DNA of 64,000 bases from assembly GCA_014529385.2 (NCBI GenBank), contig CM043944.1, forward strand, positions 89,595,384 to 89,659,383, written 5' to 3'. Every line of letters starts with the position of its first letter. Position 1 is the first letter of the stretch. The translations under genes and the position numbers were made by a program. Positions 42,008 to 52,404 of the stretch are shown one piece after another. The DNA comes from Adiantum capillus-veneris (lineage: Eukaryota; Streptophyta; Polypodiopsida; Polypodiales; Pteridaceae). The notes under the pieces were generated by a model. It saw nothing but the letters and a program-made list of their open reading frames with translations, searched no databases and was not told where the DNA came from.

Positions 42008-42790
42008 TGAAGAACCGCTTTCTACTGGCTTTCCCCTTGCCCCTACCCTAACCAACTCCCCCTCGCCCCTACCCTCTAGACAACTCCTCGCCCCTACTCC
42101 CTAAAATAACCCCCCTCGCCCCTACCCTAAACCCCTCGCCCCTACCCTCTAAATTTCCCCCTCGCCCTAACCAACCCCTCCCTTTCCCTCGCCCCTAAGC
42201 GCTTCCCCCTCGCCCCTACCCTCCCTCCACATCCCCTCGCCCCTACCCATACTCCCCCTCGCCCCTACCTACCCCTCTCTAGCCCTCGCCCCTACCCACC
42301 CCCTCACACACTCTCGCCCCTATCCACCCCCACCCCTACTCCCCCTCGCCCCTACCCACCCCCTCACACACCCTCGCCCCTACCCACCCCTCTCTTGCCC
42401 TCGCCCCTACCCACCCCCTCACACACACTCACCCCTACCCACCCCCTACTCGCATCTACCCACCCCCTCTCTTGCCCTCGCCCCTACCCACCCCCAACAT
42501 TACCCCCTCGCCCTAACCACCTCTCCCTCGCCCCTCAACACCCACCCTCGCCCCTACCCAATTATTCTCCCAGGCCCCTCACCACCCACCCTCGCCTCTA
42601 CCCAACTACCCAACCTATTCCCCTCGCCCCTACTCAACTATTTCCCCCTAACCCTTCCCAATTTTTCCCTCTCGGCCCCTCTCTAATAATCCTCGCCCTT
42701 ACCTTCCCTCATCCATCCCTGCTATCGCCCCGACCCTAACCAAACCCCCTTCACCCCTCCCTCAATTTATCGCCTCTATCCAACTATAGG
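42008..42790 (+). repeat. C-rich array of CCTCGCCCCTACCC
   Basis: About 780 bp of irregularly spaced copies of CCTCGCCCCTACCC with almost no G outside the CG dinucleotide. On the minus strand it is GGGTAGGGGCGAGG, with dozens of G3-4 runs. The Pro-rich ORF across it is an artefact. Confidence 0.95.
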
Positions 42791-42918
42791 TCACCCCTCC
42801 CTCAGTCTATCGAGAGGCCTTAAGCTACAGGTGATTCTATTCAACGCTTTTCATCTCAGTCTTTTCGGCAGATTTTCGTCTCTTCAGTCAGTCAGTCAGA
42901 CTTAAAACAGAATTCAAG

Positions 42919-43929
42919 ATGGCTGGTACAAGCAAGAGGGCTCAGAAGAAAGCTTTGTCTCGACAGAAAACTACTGAAACACCTCATAGTTCTACAGAAG
43001 AAGAAGATATAGAAACTTCCAGCCATGGCCTCACTGATCTATCTTCCACTGATCACAGTGATGAGAGTTACATAGCTGCTGACTCCGGCTCTACCTCTGA
43101 CTCAAACTCAAAGTCTTCTAGCCAACAGGAAGATGATGGGAAAAAGAAAAAGAAAAAGGCAATTATGCAGGTGCTGAGCCATCAAATTCCTTGGCCTCCT
43201 TCTTCAAAAACTCAAACCAAATTCACTTTGAACTTCCATCTGCAACAGCCTCATCCTTCTCTTCGAGAAGTTTTATCAAAAGAGCAGCTACATACGCTAG
43301 GTCTGTCAGCATTAGCAGACGCCGATCTGCCTTCTGATATTCCCATGGATATGGTACATGAGGTTCTCAACTTTTTTCCCAAAGTAAGAGGGCACCCACT
43401 GACTGCTACACGCATTGGTCACGCTTTGGGGATGACAACCTTTCTTGCAGTAAAACCGGCTACGAGAACCTTTTCACAACTTTCAAAAGATGCGACCATC
43501 GAGGCATGCAAAGAGCTACTTAATACTAGACATGCTGACTATGCAAGAAATAAAAATCTCTGGGCCATTTTCAAGTACTACTTTTTGGTCAGAACTGCTA
43601 AAGTAAGCAAGGGCAGATGTGACGTGCCTACTATATTCTCGCATTGCGAAGGCCTATACTGCCTCATCCACACTATCCCGTGTGGCTTTCATCAAATTCT
43701 ATTTACCTCTTTACAGTCGCGAGCAAAAGGATTCAGAGCTCAGGTGCAATCTGTGCAATCTAGCTTTCAATGCTTTGCAGCTCCCATGTTGGCCTGGGTC
43801 ATTAACATACCTGTTAGTCTTATGGATGTGGATGCGGATATGCGGCGTAAAAGCTCTAAGGCAAAAGGGAAAGATATTGAACAGACAATGGATCTCCCTG
43901 GAAGCCAAAGAAAAAGAGGGCGAAGGTAG
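42919..43929 (+). CDS. Element D: additional ORF (Tat/Athila-type), N-terminal part
   Basis: An intact 336-codon ORF from ATG 42919. It has a basic start (MAGTSKRAQKKALSRQK), a Ser/Glu/Asp-rich disordered stretch to residue 75 and a Lys run. A globular region follows (LREVLSKEQLHTLGLSALAD, DIPMDMVHEVLNFFPKVRGH, NKNLWAIFKYYFLVRTAKVS, IFSHCEGLYCLIHTIPCGFH). The order 'short basic N-terminus, acidic tract, W..F/Y-rich domain, P/T-rich tail, coiled coil' resembles the extra ORF of Athila-like elements. The C-terminal KRKRGRR-like end suggests nuclear or nucleic-acid binding. No enzyme motif. Confidence 0.6.
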   Translation: MAGTSKRAQKKALSRQKTTETPHSSTEEEDIETSSHGLTDLSSTDHSDESYIAADSGSTSDSNSKSSSQQEDDGKKKKKKAIMQVLSHQIPWPPSSKTQTKFTLNFHLQQPHPSLREVLSKEQLHTLGLSALADADLPSDIPMDMVHEVLNFFPKVRGHPLTATRIGHALGMTTFLAVKPATRTFSQLSKDATIEACKELLNTRHADYARNKNLWAIFKYYFLVRTAKVSKGRCDVPTIFSHCEGLYCLIHTIPCGFHQILFTSLQSRAKGFRAQVQSVQSSFQCFAAPMLAWVINIPVSLMDVDADMRRKSSKAKGKDIEQTMDLPGSQRKRGRR

Positions 43930-45060
43930 TGAAGGACACAGTAGAATCTTTAGTATCACTGCCAGTTTCGGAAAGCCAGCAGCTTCGAGTGAAGAAACTT
44001 GTTCGACGTTCCTCGCATACTTCCGCTATTGGTTCGATGGTAAGTTCAGGCGCTGCAGATCACACTATGCATGTCACAGCGTGGCTTCTACAGAGTGTGT
44101 TCCTCTCTCTACTGTTGCTATTTTTACTCCTACCACAGTGACTAGCTCCCAAGTCCCAGTGGGAGTTGCTTCTACTCCTATGCCTAGTCCTGCTACAACC
44201 ACTCCCACCATCTCTACTCTGACAGAGAGGCATGCTCCCAGTCCACCACCACGAGCAGTGCCACTTGCCACCCCAGTGCCACCAGCTGTACACTTGCTAG
44301 CTCTCTTCACCCTGACACTGTTACAGGACCTTGCACAGTGTCAGACTCTACATCACTTTTTTGGCTATCTTAGGATATATTGCAGGAGTCCAGGCAAGCC
44401 ATTGCCACCATTGAGCTTGGAGCAGAGCGGTTAGCAGCTACACACCAGCGTCACGTAGCTACTTACGCAGCTATGGAGGGATCTCTGTGAGTTGCTGAGA
44501 GCGCCATCGCCGATCGGGATGCTACTATTTTCGCACTCCAACAGGCCTTGAAGTTAAAGTCTCAAGTGATTAGTGACCTTTAAAATCAAGTACAAGGATT
44601 TAGAGAACTGCTCTTACATGAAAATAGGGCAACCCCGCCTACGATGATGGGTATGGGGTATGGGTGGACTGGAGCAGGTACACTAGTGCAGAATGCAGCA
44701 ACGGGTCCTTCTCAACAATTTATGGGACTTTACCCACAGACTCCATTTCAGTACTACAATCAACAACAGTATCCTCCTTAGGGGTTTTAGTCATCACCAT
44801 TGCCTTAGATGCAGAATGTGACTTGCTGCGACGGAATTGCTGGAGCACACCGCCACGACTGTGTTACTCAACATCCTCAATACACTACAGGATGGGTGCT
44901 ACCATCTGCCCAACAGCAGGTGGCTGGTCCCTTCCCAGGGGGCCCAGTTACGGACATGAGAGCTTACATACAGCAGGGCCCCACCATTGATTTGATGGCT
45001 CCACCTCCAGAGGCTGATACTTCGGGTGCAGCAGTGGCCACCACTCTATCTCTTGGCTGA
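43930..45060 (+). pseudogene. Element D: additional ORF, C-terminal part (frameshifted)
   Basis: Continuation in other frames: QLRVKKLVRRSSHTSAIGSM, a Pro/Thr/Ser-rich linker (TPTTVTSSQVPVGVASTPMP), a helical stretch (SRQAIATIELGAERLAATHQ, RDATIFALQQALKLKSQVIS) and a Gln/Pro/Tyr-rich tail (MGLYPQTPFQYYNQQQYPP, DLMAPPPEADTSGAAVATTL). It ends at the stop at 45058. Several stops and at least two frameshifts. Confidence 0.5.
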
Positions 45061-45734
45061 CATTCCAGGAGCTCACCATTGTACATATGCAATAGTTAGT
45101 GGTTTTCTTTCACAGTTTTTCAGTCTTCCTCTCACTGAGACGGTGAGCGGTCTTGTGGCGGGCAACCTGTAGCAGGCTACAGTGTCACTTTCACAGGACA
45201 GTTAGTACAGTTTGGACTTTACAGTTTGTCTTTGGTCTGGTCGGTTCACACTGGACGGACTCGTTGGGCAGTGACACGTGGCAGGGATACGGTGGTCTAG
45301 TGGACATCGTGGCCAGGTCACCACCACCACTCAGTGGAGATAGACTTAGATGCTGTCATTATGAGCCGTTGGTGGCTCTTTATGGTTGTATATATGAGTA
45401 GTAGCGGTTTGGTAACGATTATCTTTACGTAGTCGTCTAGAGTGAGTCTATACACAACACGTCTTCACCATCCCTGCACATCTGAGCCTCGACACCCCAT
45501 TGTACCTGAGAGTCTTGGGCTGGAGCTGAGTGTGCTGCCACGCCAGAGTCTATATCTCTTTGAGATAGTCGAGTCATTTGTTGTGGTCTACTGTTGCTGT
45601 TGTGTCTCTGTGAGCTCAGTTGTTGTCTATTGTTTCCTGTTTTCAGTCCGTTTTGAGTGAGATTGTCACGCACATTGCACTGAGGAGCCCCCACTGTAGA
45701 GAGCACGACACACTATCTGCGCTACAGAAAGGAC
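45061..45734 (+). other. 3' untranslated spacer of the first D unit
   Basis: No coding motif. G/T-rich words ('gtggtct', 'agtcg') are frequent. Confidence 0.4.
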
Positions 45735-46075
45735 TGCAACATTTTGGTCTAATTGATCTCGAATAGACATGGTTGCAATAGGGGTTAGTCAATCGGGCAT
45801 CGATGAGGTCCCGACTGGATCTAGATGCGATTTCTAGCTACATTGCTAATAAATTATGCTCTAAGATCCGAATGAATGTTTAATGTCATGTGATGTCCTG
45901 TGATGTCGAGTGATGTCCTGTGATGTGACTGTCGATTGGTACATGTGCTAGATGTGTGTTCCTAGTGCGTTGGTACTAATAGTCAGTGTTTGCTAAGACA
46001 GTTTATGGCCTCTGTCTGTTTCGCAAGCGTAATCGAGGGCAAAGGGGGGGGGTATGTCACAAAGTGATGACGTGG
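45735..46075 (+). repeat. Duplicated 3' block with LTR start (copy 1)
   Basis: 45735-46054 aligns with 52070-52404: 'gatctcga.tagac.tg.ttgcaata', 'ggtcccg.ctggatctagatgcgatt', 'gtcgattggtacatgtgctaga', 'acagtttatggcctctgtctgtt', then a PPT (aaagggggggggta). TGTCACAAAGTGATGACGTGG follows at 46055, the first ~20 bp of a D-type LTR. The rest of that LTR is missing. Confidence 0.88.
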
Positions 46076-46088
46076 TTGCCCGCTCTGC

Positions 46089-46208
46089 GAGAAACCCTAA
46101 CCCTAAAATCAAAAACCCTAATTTTGTTGAAACCCTAACCCTAAAATCAGAAACCCTAATTCTCTTGAAACCCAAACCCTAAAATCAAAAACCCTAATTC
46201 TGCTGAAA
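46089..46208. repeat. 39-bp minisatellite with telomere-like AAACCCTAA
   Basis: Three units beginning at about 46092, 46131 and 46169, each 'AAACCCTAACCCTAAAATCA' plus 'AAAACCCTAATTYTSTTG'-like sequence. AAACCCTAA is the plant telomere motif, but here it is embedded in a longer unit. Confidence 0.9.
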
Positions 46209-46210
46209 CC

Positions 46211-46995
46211 CTAAGCTTGAAATGCTGACTGGCTGGCTTCAGCGTAAAACGCGGAAAGCTTGCCACTAAGTGCCTTTTCAATTAAGGCCTTTTGCTCATC
46301 TAACATGCTGGTCCGCATCTTGGTGTAAGTGTAATCAAGACCGGTCCATGTGTCAGTAGGCCCAACCTGTGCAATTGCTTTTACAATTCTTTTCCATTGG
46401 TCTGTGCGCAAAACATTGAAAGATATGTTGCACTCAATTAGAGTGCAGCATATCTCCATCTCTGCCACCCTCTTACGCTCTTTAGTCCAAGCATGCGAAG
46501 AGATGCGACTAGGCAAAGTGGTCTGCTTTGGTTTGTCAGATGTACCTGTATCACGTGGCAAGAGGTCGTCATCATCGTCGCCAACACGTGCCCTCTTCCT
46601 GCCAGTAGGGGGTTGCGTGGAAGCTGAACCTTCCCCGGCCTATGTCTGCGTATCCAGACTCTCCAAGTCTCCAACAAAAGCATCGTGTAAAGCATCCTGC
46701 ATGCTGGGAGTACCTTGCACTGTAGATGCACCTCCCGTAAAATACTCCTCAATGAGTTGCTCCCTCAAGGGCTTTGGTATTTTTTCACAGGCACCAATCT
46801 GATCAGTGCACCCAATGCCGGTCAAGTGCCTCTTGACTCGCGTTATAGTAATGGTGTGTTGGATCCCGCAATACTTGCATTGCCATAAGCGCGTGCTAGA
46901 ACCTTACTGGGAAGCGGTCGTGACTACGCTCAACACATTAGTGTGGAGCTGCCAGTCGGGGTTGGTCTTGCGTGGCGATGAATTTCTGCGAGAGT
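46211..46995 (-). pseudogene. hAT transposase N-terminal fragment (BED finger and DUF659-like)
   Basis: The minus frame gives a BED zinc finger: RLWQCKYCGIQHTITITRVK followed by RHLTGIGCTDQIGACEKIP. Then come LREQLIEEYFTGGAS, an acidic linker and a DUF659-like segment: ICCTLIECNISFNVLRTDQW, then KRIVKAIAQVGPTDTWTGLD. One in-frame TAG at about 46640 and one stop upstream of the finger break it. A plausible splice acceptor, TTTGCACTCTCGCAG, lies at about 46980. The hAT catalytic and dimerisation regions are missing, because the frame ends at the minisatellite. Confidence 0.8.
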
Positions 46996-47384
46996 GCAAA
47001 CACATGAGAAATAGAGGGAGGGGTGTTGCGAAGAGTACTCGCTACGTAAGGAGAAAGAGTGAGAGGGGCAAGAAAGAGAGCGGAGCTTACCTTTCTACGC
47101 GGGAAACGATTCCTGAGTCCTGTTTGTGAACTTCTCTGCAGTCTTTGCTGCTCTTTGGAAAGTTACGTGCATGGAGTATAAGGCATACAGCCTTGGGCTA
47201 TTAGCCTATTAGCATTCCAGACCACCAAAAGGCCCCAAATCGGCTCACGTTCCAGGTCCGCATCCTAACGCTACACATTCATATTTTTTTAACTGCAGCA
47301 CTGTACGGAACCGTACCATACGGAAAGGCAAGGTCGTACGTATTGATGTAAGCTTGCTCAGAGCACTCCAAGATTCGGAGGGCT
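46996..47384. other. Spacer between hAT fragment and gag
   Basis: Minus strand has a donor-like GTAAGC near 47090 that could pair with the acceptor at 46980. Nothing else recognisable; no LTR end or PBS precedes the gag below. Confidence 0.35.
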
Positions 47385-47990
47385 ACCTCTTACTTCAAGG
47401 GAAATGCTCGAACATGGTGGTCCACTCTTCTATTGAACAAGAGAGCGCCAGTTAAATGGCTGAAATTTAAAAGGTTTTTTATTTCTTCTTGGTTGACTCA
47501 GGAGTACGAACGTACGAACTGCTTGGAACCATCTCCGGATGACCAAGAAAGATACTTTGGACGCATATTGCGAGAGATTTTGAAGCTCTTTTCTACCCGC
47601 TTCTTCATTTAAGAAGGTCTCGTTTAAAGAACAGATTGAGCGGTTTAACTGCGGACTTCCTACGGAGATCCGAGATCACTGCTTAGAACAAAAGTCAGAT
47701 TCTATTCAAGAACTGACGAGTCATGCGAAATGGGGCTTTGCCATACACTCAAGCAGTTTGACTTACCCCACAGATGAGATCATGAGACAGAAAACCGAAC
47801 AGAATTCTAAAAATGAAAGTAGAAAGAAGAAGAGCCCCAAGATCAGAAAGATAAGGATGCATGACCCCGGCTCACTCCTCGAGAGAGAGCCAACTACATC
47901 AAAGAGGGGAAGTGTTTTGGATGCGGGGAACAAGGACAGGCACAGAAAGAACAAGATGAAGAAAGGCAGAGAGTTTGAAAGCAGCTGAGG
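47385..47990 (+). pseudogene. Element D second unit: gag remnant
   Basis: Plus frames read KGNARTWWSTLLLNKRAPVK, FISSWLTQEYERTNCLEPSP, VSFKEQIERFNCGLPTEIRD and a zinc-knuckle half KCFGCGEQGQ (His replaced by Gln). Frameshifts near 47450, 47580 and 47740. The N-terminus is missing. Confidence 0.75.
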
Positions 47991-47999
47991 AACGTGGAC

Positions 48000-48735
48000 G
48001 AAAAGGCAAGATGAAAGCAAGACTGGTTCCAGGTTGCATGGGTACTAACCCAAGCATGATTGATGAGAGTACAAAACTTTGCCGAGCTTGGGGCAAAGTG
48101 AAAGATCAAGAAGCCCTAATTTTCTTTGATGGAGGAACCAAGGCCGACTTCATTTCACCTGAATTGGCGGCGCGGCTCAAGATTACACCCGATCATATGG
48201 GACCACAAGCAGAGGCAGTTCTAGCGGCACCCGGCAGGATGTGGCCATTACACCTGTTATTGGCAAACTTCGGTTGCAATGTCAGGGGTATTTGGGGCAT
48301 GAGGACTCTACATAATGCCCTTGGAAGGTTGTGATGTTCTCTCGGGAGTCCCTTGGTACCATAAGAACAATGCCGTGGTCGATTATCGGGCGAAGAAAGC
48401 GACACTAACTACTGAAAAGGGCCGAACCATTGTACTTGATGTGAAACTTAAGGGCGAGTCTGTCCCTATTGTATCGGCTTCGGCCGTTTCAAAATTAATG
48501 AAATCCAGTCTGTTTGTTTACTCTATCTTTTTGAAAGAGTTGAATGATGATCATAGGAAAAACATGTCTGATCTAGAAAAAGAATGCCAAGATTTTCTCC
48601 ACACTCATGCCGATCGCTTTTCTGAGGGCCTGCCAGGTGAGTTGCCACCAACTCGTCATGAGGATGATACCATCGATCTGATACCTGGAAGCACACCACC
48701 GAACCAGCCACCTTATCGAGTGAGCCGAGACTAGA
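48000..48735 (+). pseudogene. Element D second unit: aspartic protease and linker
   Basis: The protease-like region reads STKLCRAWGKVKDQEALIFF and FFDGGTKADFISPELAARLK (D-G-G-T at the active site). After a frameshift near 48255 comes EGCDVLSGVPWYHKNNAVVD. The linker to RT reads SLFVYSIFLKELNDDH … LPPTRHEDDTIDLIPGSTPP. Confidence 0.85.
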
Positions 48736-49255
48736 ATGAAGAGATTATGAACCAAGTGAAAGACCTCTTGGAAAAGGGTCTTATCCAGCCGAGTACTTCA
48801 CCTTACTGCTCTGCGGTGTTGCTGGTTTTGAAGAAAGACGGATCTTGGAGAATCTGCATTGACTATAGAGCTCTCAACAAAATCACCATCAAGAATAGAT
48901 TTTCGATTCATAGGATCGATGATATTCTTGACCGACTACAGGGATCCTCTTGTTTCAACAGGATCGATTTGAAGAGCGGATATCATCAGATCTGAATCAC
49001 GTCGGGAGATGTCTACAAGACAACTTTTCGGACGACCTTCGATTTATTCGCGTTTTTGGTGATGCCTTTTGGGCTTACCAATGCTCCAACGACCTTTAAC
49101 CGAATGATGGACCTTTAACCAAATGATGGACAGGATTTTCAGAGAGTACAGATCTTTTGTTGCCACTTTCTTTGATGACATTGTTGTCTTCTCCAAAGAT
49201 GGGGTAGAACATAGAGAACATCTACTACAGGTCTTTCAGGCATTGATGGGTACTT
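48736..49255 (+). pseudogene. Element D second unit: reverse transcriptase
   Basis: RT motifs: MNQVKDLLEKGLIQPSTSPY, KKDGSWRICIDYRALNKITI, FNRIDLKSGYHQI followed by a TGA at an expected Arg codon, [16 protein letters not shown], and the active site as FFDDIVVFSKDG. An 18-19 bp direct duplication at 49090-49126 (acctttaacc.aatgatgg twice) shifts the frame just before the active site. RNase H is missing; the sequence passes directly into integrase. Confidence 0.9.
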
Positions 49256-49329
49256 CATGAAGAAAATGACGTTGTGCGTTATCACAGCCGTTAAGGGAAA
49301 AGGTTCTAACCGAATGCCACTGTCCACCA

Positions 49330-50062
49330 TTTACGGGTCATCGCGGCATTGCTACCACCTTGAAAGGTGTAGAGATACTTCTTTTGGGCGAGACTCAAGA
49401 AGGACGTGGACGATTTTGTACGCAGTTGCTTGGTATGCCAGAAGGTCAAGTTTGACAGGCAAGCACAGGGATTGTTACAGCCTTTACCCATACCCACTTG
49501 CCCCTAGGAAAGTATTGCAATGGATTTCATTTTTGATCTCCTGAGAACACAGAGTGGGCACGATGGTATCTGAACTGTTATTGACAGATTTAGTAAGCAA
49601 GCTCATTTCATTCCAGTGAAGAAAACATTCAAGCCGGATCACTTAGCGAGACTGTTTGTGGCCCAGATCTTCAGATTACATGGCATGCCTAAGATAATTA
49701 TCTCCGACAGAGACCCTAGATTCACGAGTTTGTTTTGGAAGGCTATTTGGGAGAACATTGGCACGCGGTTGCAGTTCTCGTCATCTTTCGACCGCAGACA
49801 GATGGGCAATATGAGATTGCAAATTCAGTGGTAGTGGATTTATTGAAGTCTTACATTTCAGATCAGAAGACTCAATGTGAAAAGTATTTGCCTTTGGTGG
49901 AGTTTGCCTAAAATAACACGATTCACTCTTCGACGAGGAAGGTGCCATTTGAGATTATTGAAGGTGCTACGAAGGTTCCACCCTTCCTAAGCACGAAAGA
50001 TAAGATTTTTGAAGCCGACGAGTACACGCGGGACTTGGACACGGCTTTTGCCAAGGTCCGGG
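49330..50062 (+). pseudogene. Element D second unit: integrase core
   Basis: After frameshifts come FWARLKKDVDDFVRSCLVCQ (zinc C-x2-C), ESIAMDFIFDLLRTQSGHDG (Asp), FSKQAHFIPVKKTFKPDHLA, FRLHGMPKIIISDRDPRFTS (Asp), a damaged Glu region, and KVPFEIIEGATKVPPFLS to DLDTAFAKVR, where solo LTR E1 interrupts. Integrase resumes after 51290. Confidence 0.88.
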
Positions 50063-51285
50063 TGTCATGTGACACATCCAACCCTATGTGTCCGTGGACA
50101 AGCTACAGCATGATCAGGGTTCAGTCAGTCCAGTCAGTCTAGATTTAGAAGTGATCTGGCAGTTTTGTGAGTCTATTCGTAGACTTTGCATGCCCAGTCA
50201 CTTAGTATAGGTGCATATCCTCTGGTTGCACACAACATGATCATCAGAATTTCCATCAGAATCCATCATATTCAGTCAGGGGAATTTTCCAGTGCATTTA
50301 GCCTATTTTCCCTATTTTTGGTATTTTCACTTATTATTTTTAAGTGACTTTCCAACAAAAGTAGGTAGGGCAATTTTGCTAAGTTAATATATAAGCAAAC
50401 CTAAGTTAGCACTTTCTGGCAGAAGAGGCAGCAGGAGCACATGCTCAACAGGCAGCTTCTCAGCAGGACCCATCAAGAACCTTGGTGTTTTCCATTGTCG
50501 TCACCGCCAACACCCATCAGCCTCAGCGTTTAGCATCGCCATCCTCTCTCCCTTCCTTGGCGTTTCCTTCCCCAGCAAGACCATCGCCATCAATTCCCTT
50601 GCTTGGCGTTTTCCCCTACCCAAAGGCAGCCTTTCCCTAGCGTTTACTAATGCTAGCAACCTCTGCAAAGGAGTAGCGTTTCCAGCCACAAAAACGCCAG
50701 CAATGACCTGCAACTCTCAGCGTTTTCAGCCAGCGACATCAGCCCTAAAGACGCAGATCTGCAGCAGTCAGAAACGCAGATTTTCAGCAGATGAAATAGC
50801 AGCAGATCAGCCCTAATTGGTAGCAGAAGAACCCCCAATTTCAGCCCATAAAAACGCAGCCAAAACAGTCATTTTCAGCCACCGAAACAGTCCCGAAATT
50901 CAGCAGTTAGAAGATCTCAGATTTCAGCCATCAAGTCGTCGTCGTCATCACCGTCGTTGTCATCAGCATAGTCCAAGTTGCATCAGTCCATTGCATACGC
51001 ATTGTACCACTTTGTGAAGTCATAAGTAGACCACTCTCGCCGATGAGAGTGGGGCCTTCGGAGGAGGGTTTTACAACGTCTCTGGTGTCGTATCTCTCTT
51101 CTCTCTCTATCTCTCAATCTCATACACTTGCACGCACATTGTCCATTCACTTTGTTCGTGATCATAGCACTTTCCACTAAGAACGGAAGGCTCTACCTTC
51201 CATAAGAACTAAAAGGAACCCTTGAGCACAGTTCGGAGCACTCATCTTGAGCAAAGCGCAAACAATAATTCTGCTGCATCTAACA
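50063..51285 (+). mobile_element. Solo LTR E1
   Basis: 1,223 bp starting TGTCATGTGACACATCC and ending CTGCTGCATCTAACA, homologous in reverse orientation to 59202-60412. No internal sequence. Probable TSD CCGGG (50058-50062) / CCGTG (51286-51290), 4 of 5. It contains repeated AGCGTTTTC / CAGCGTTT words. Confidence 0.9.
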
Positions 51286-51290
51286 CCGTG

Positions 51291-51793
51291 AGGCTTTGTA
51301 GAAATCTCAAGAAAGACAGAAAAAGGCAGCAGATCGACATCGTTGCGATTTGAAAGTAAAGGAGAACGATTGGGTGCTCTTACGTTTTGAGAAGGCACGC
51401 CTGAGAAAGAAAAGGGGAAAGGAGCGGCTTTTCCCAAAGCTTAGCATGCGATATTATGGACCTTTCTTGATTTCCGAAAAGACAAATGATGTCTCCTTTA
51501 GATTGAAGCTGCCCGATACTTGGAGGATTTACAATGCTTTTCATGTGAGTCTCCTGAAGCCTTTTAAAGGCGATGTGCCCGATGATGGGGAGCTTGATGA
51601 GCAACCCGAAGTGGAGGAAAACGAGGAGTTACACGTTCCAGAACAGATATTGGCACATAAAGATAGAAAGATTAAAGGTAAAGTGATAAGGCGGTTCTTG
51701 GTTAAATTCAAGAACTATCCCGCATTGGATGCGAAGTGGATGGAGGAGGAGGACCTGGCAGATACTCCTCAGATTGTGAACCTTTACCTTTAA
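51291..51793 (+). pseudogene. Element D second unit: integrase C-terminus and chromodomain
   Basis: Resumes exactly where E1 interrupted. After a frameshift it is open from about 51350: KVKENDWVLLRFEKARLRKK, FPKLSMRYYGPFLISEKTND, FRLKLPDTWRIYNAFHVSLL, then the chromodomain PEQILAHKDRKI…RRFLVKFKNYPALDAKWMEE. The chromodomain would target integration to particular histone marks. It identifies this unit as a chromovirus. Confidence 0.92.
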
Positions 51794-52390
51794 GCATTTG
51801 GTTTAGCATAGTCTATTCCAAATCGAACCTCGACCTAAGCTTGGGCAGAATTTGGTGCAACGGGTATGCAGAAGAGGGGGGTCCCTCCACTCCTTTGTCA
51901 ACAGATTGCCCAGATTTTTGATACTAAAGTCACTAATGTCTCTTTTGAGTTTCAAGGATACTGTGAGATGACAGTATTCTGCTGTATGACTTTATGAACT
52001 GGAATTCCCGATCAAATGATACTGATTTGTTCTTGACTTGTTTGAGTGCAGGAACTGATAGACGAAATCACTACAGCATTTCGGTCTGAAAGATCTCGAT
52101 AGACGTGATTGCAATAAGGATTAGTTAATCGGGCATTTATGAGGTCCCGTGTGGATCTAGATGCGATTGCTAAATACGTTGCGGATAAAAGGTTTGAGAT
52201 TGGAATGATTGTTGTGATTTGTCATGTGATGTCGTGTGATGTGAAGTGATGTCCTATGATGTCACTGTCGATTGGTACATGTGCTAGATGTGTTGTTCCT
52301 AGTGCATCGGTACTAGCAGTCAGTGTCTGCTAAAACAGTTTATGGCCTCTGTCTGTTTTGTAGGCGTAATTGGGGGCGATTACAATGCTT
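51794..52390 (+). repeat. 3' untranslated region with duplicated 3' block (copy 2)
   Basis: No coding sequence. 52070-52390 is the copy of 45735-46040, including 'gatgtcgtgtgatgtgaagtgatgtcc' short tandem words near 52225-52262. Confidence 0.8.
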
Positions 52391-52404
52391 TCAAGAGGGG
52401 GGTA
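52391..52404 (+). other. Element D polypurine tract
   Basis: TCAAGAGGGGGGTA directly before the 3' LTR. Confidence 0.85.

Noticed and set aside
42395-42739. Proline-rich ORF of 114 codons
   Set aside because: Produced by the C-rich array; composition follows the repeat in every frame.
43711-44310. Minus-strand Gly/Ala/Trp-rich ORFs
   Set aside because: Antisense of the Pro/Thr-rich tail of the D extra ORF.
46089-46208. True interstitial telomere tract
   Set aside because: The AAACCCTAA motifs are embedded in a 39-bp unit and are not a continuous heptamer array.
48193-48405. Minus-strand ORFs across the D protease/RT region
   Set aside because: Shadows of the plus-strand pol frame; no motifs.
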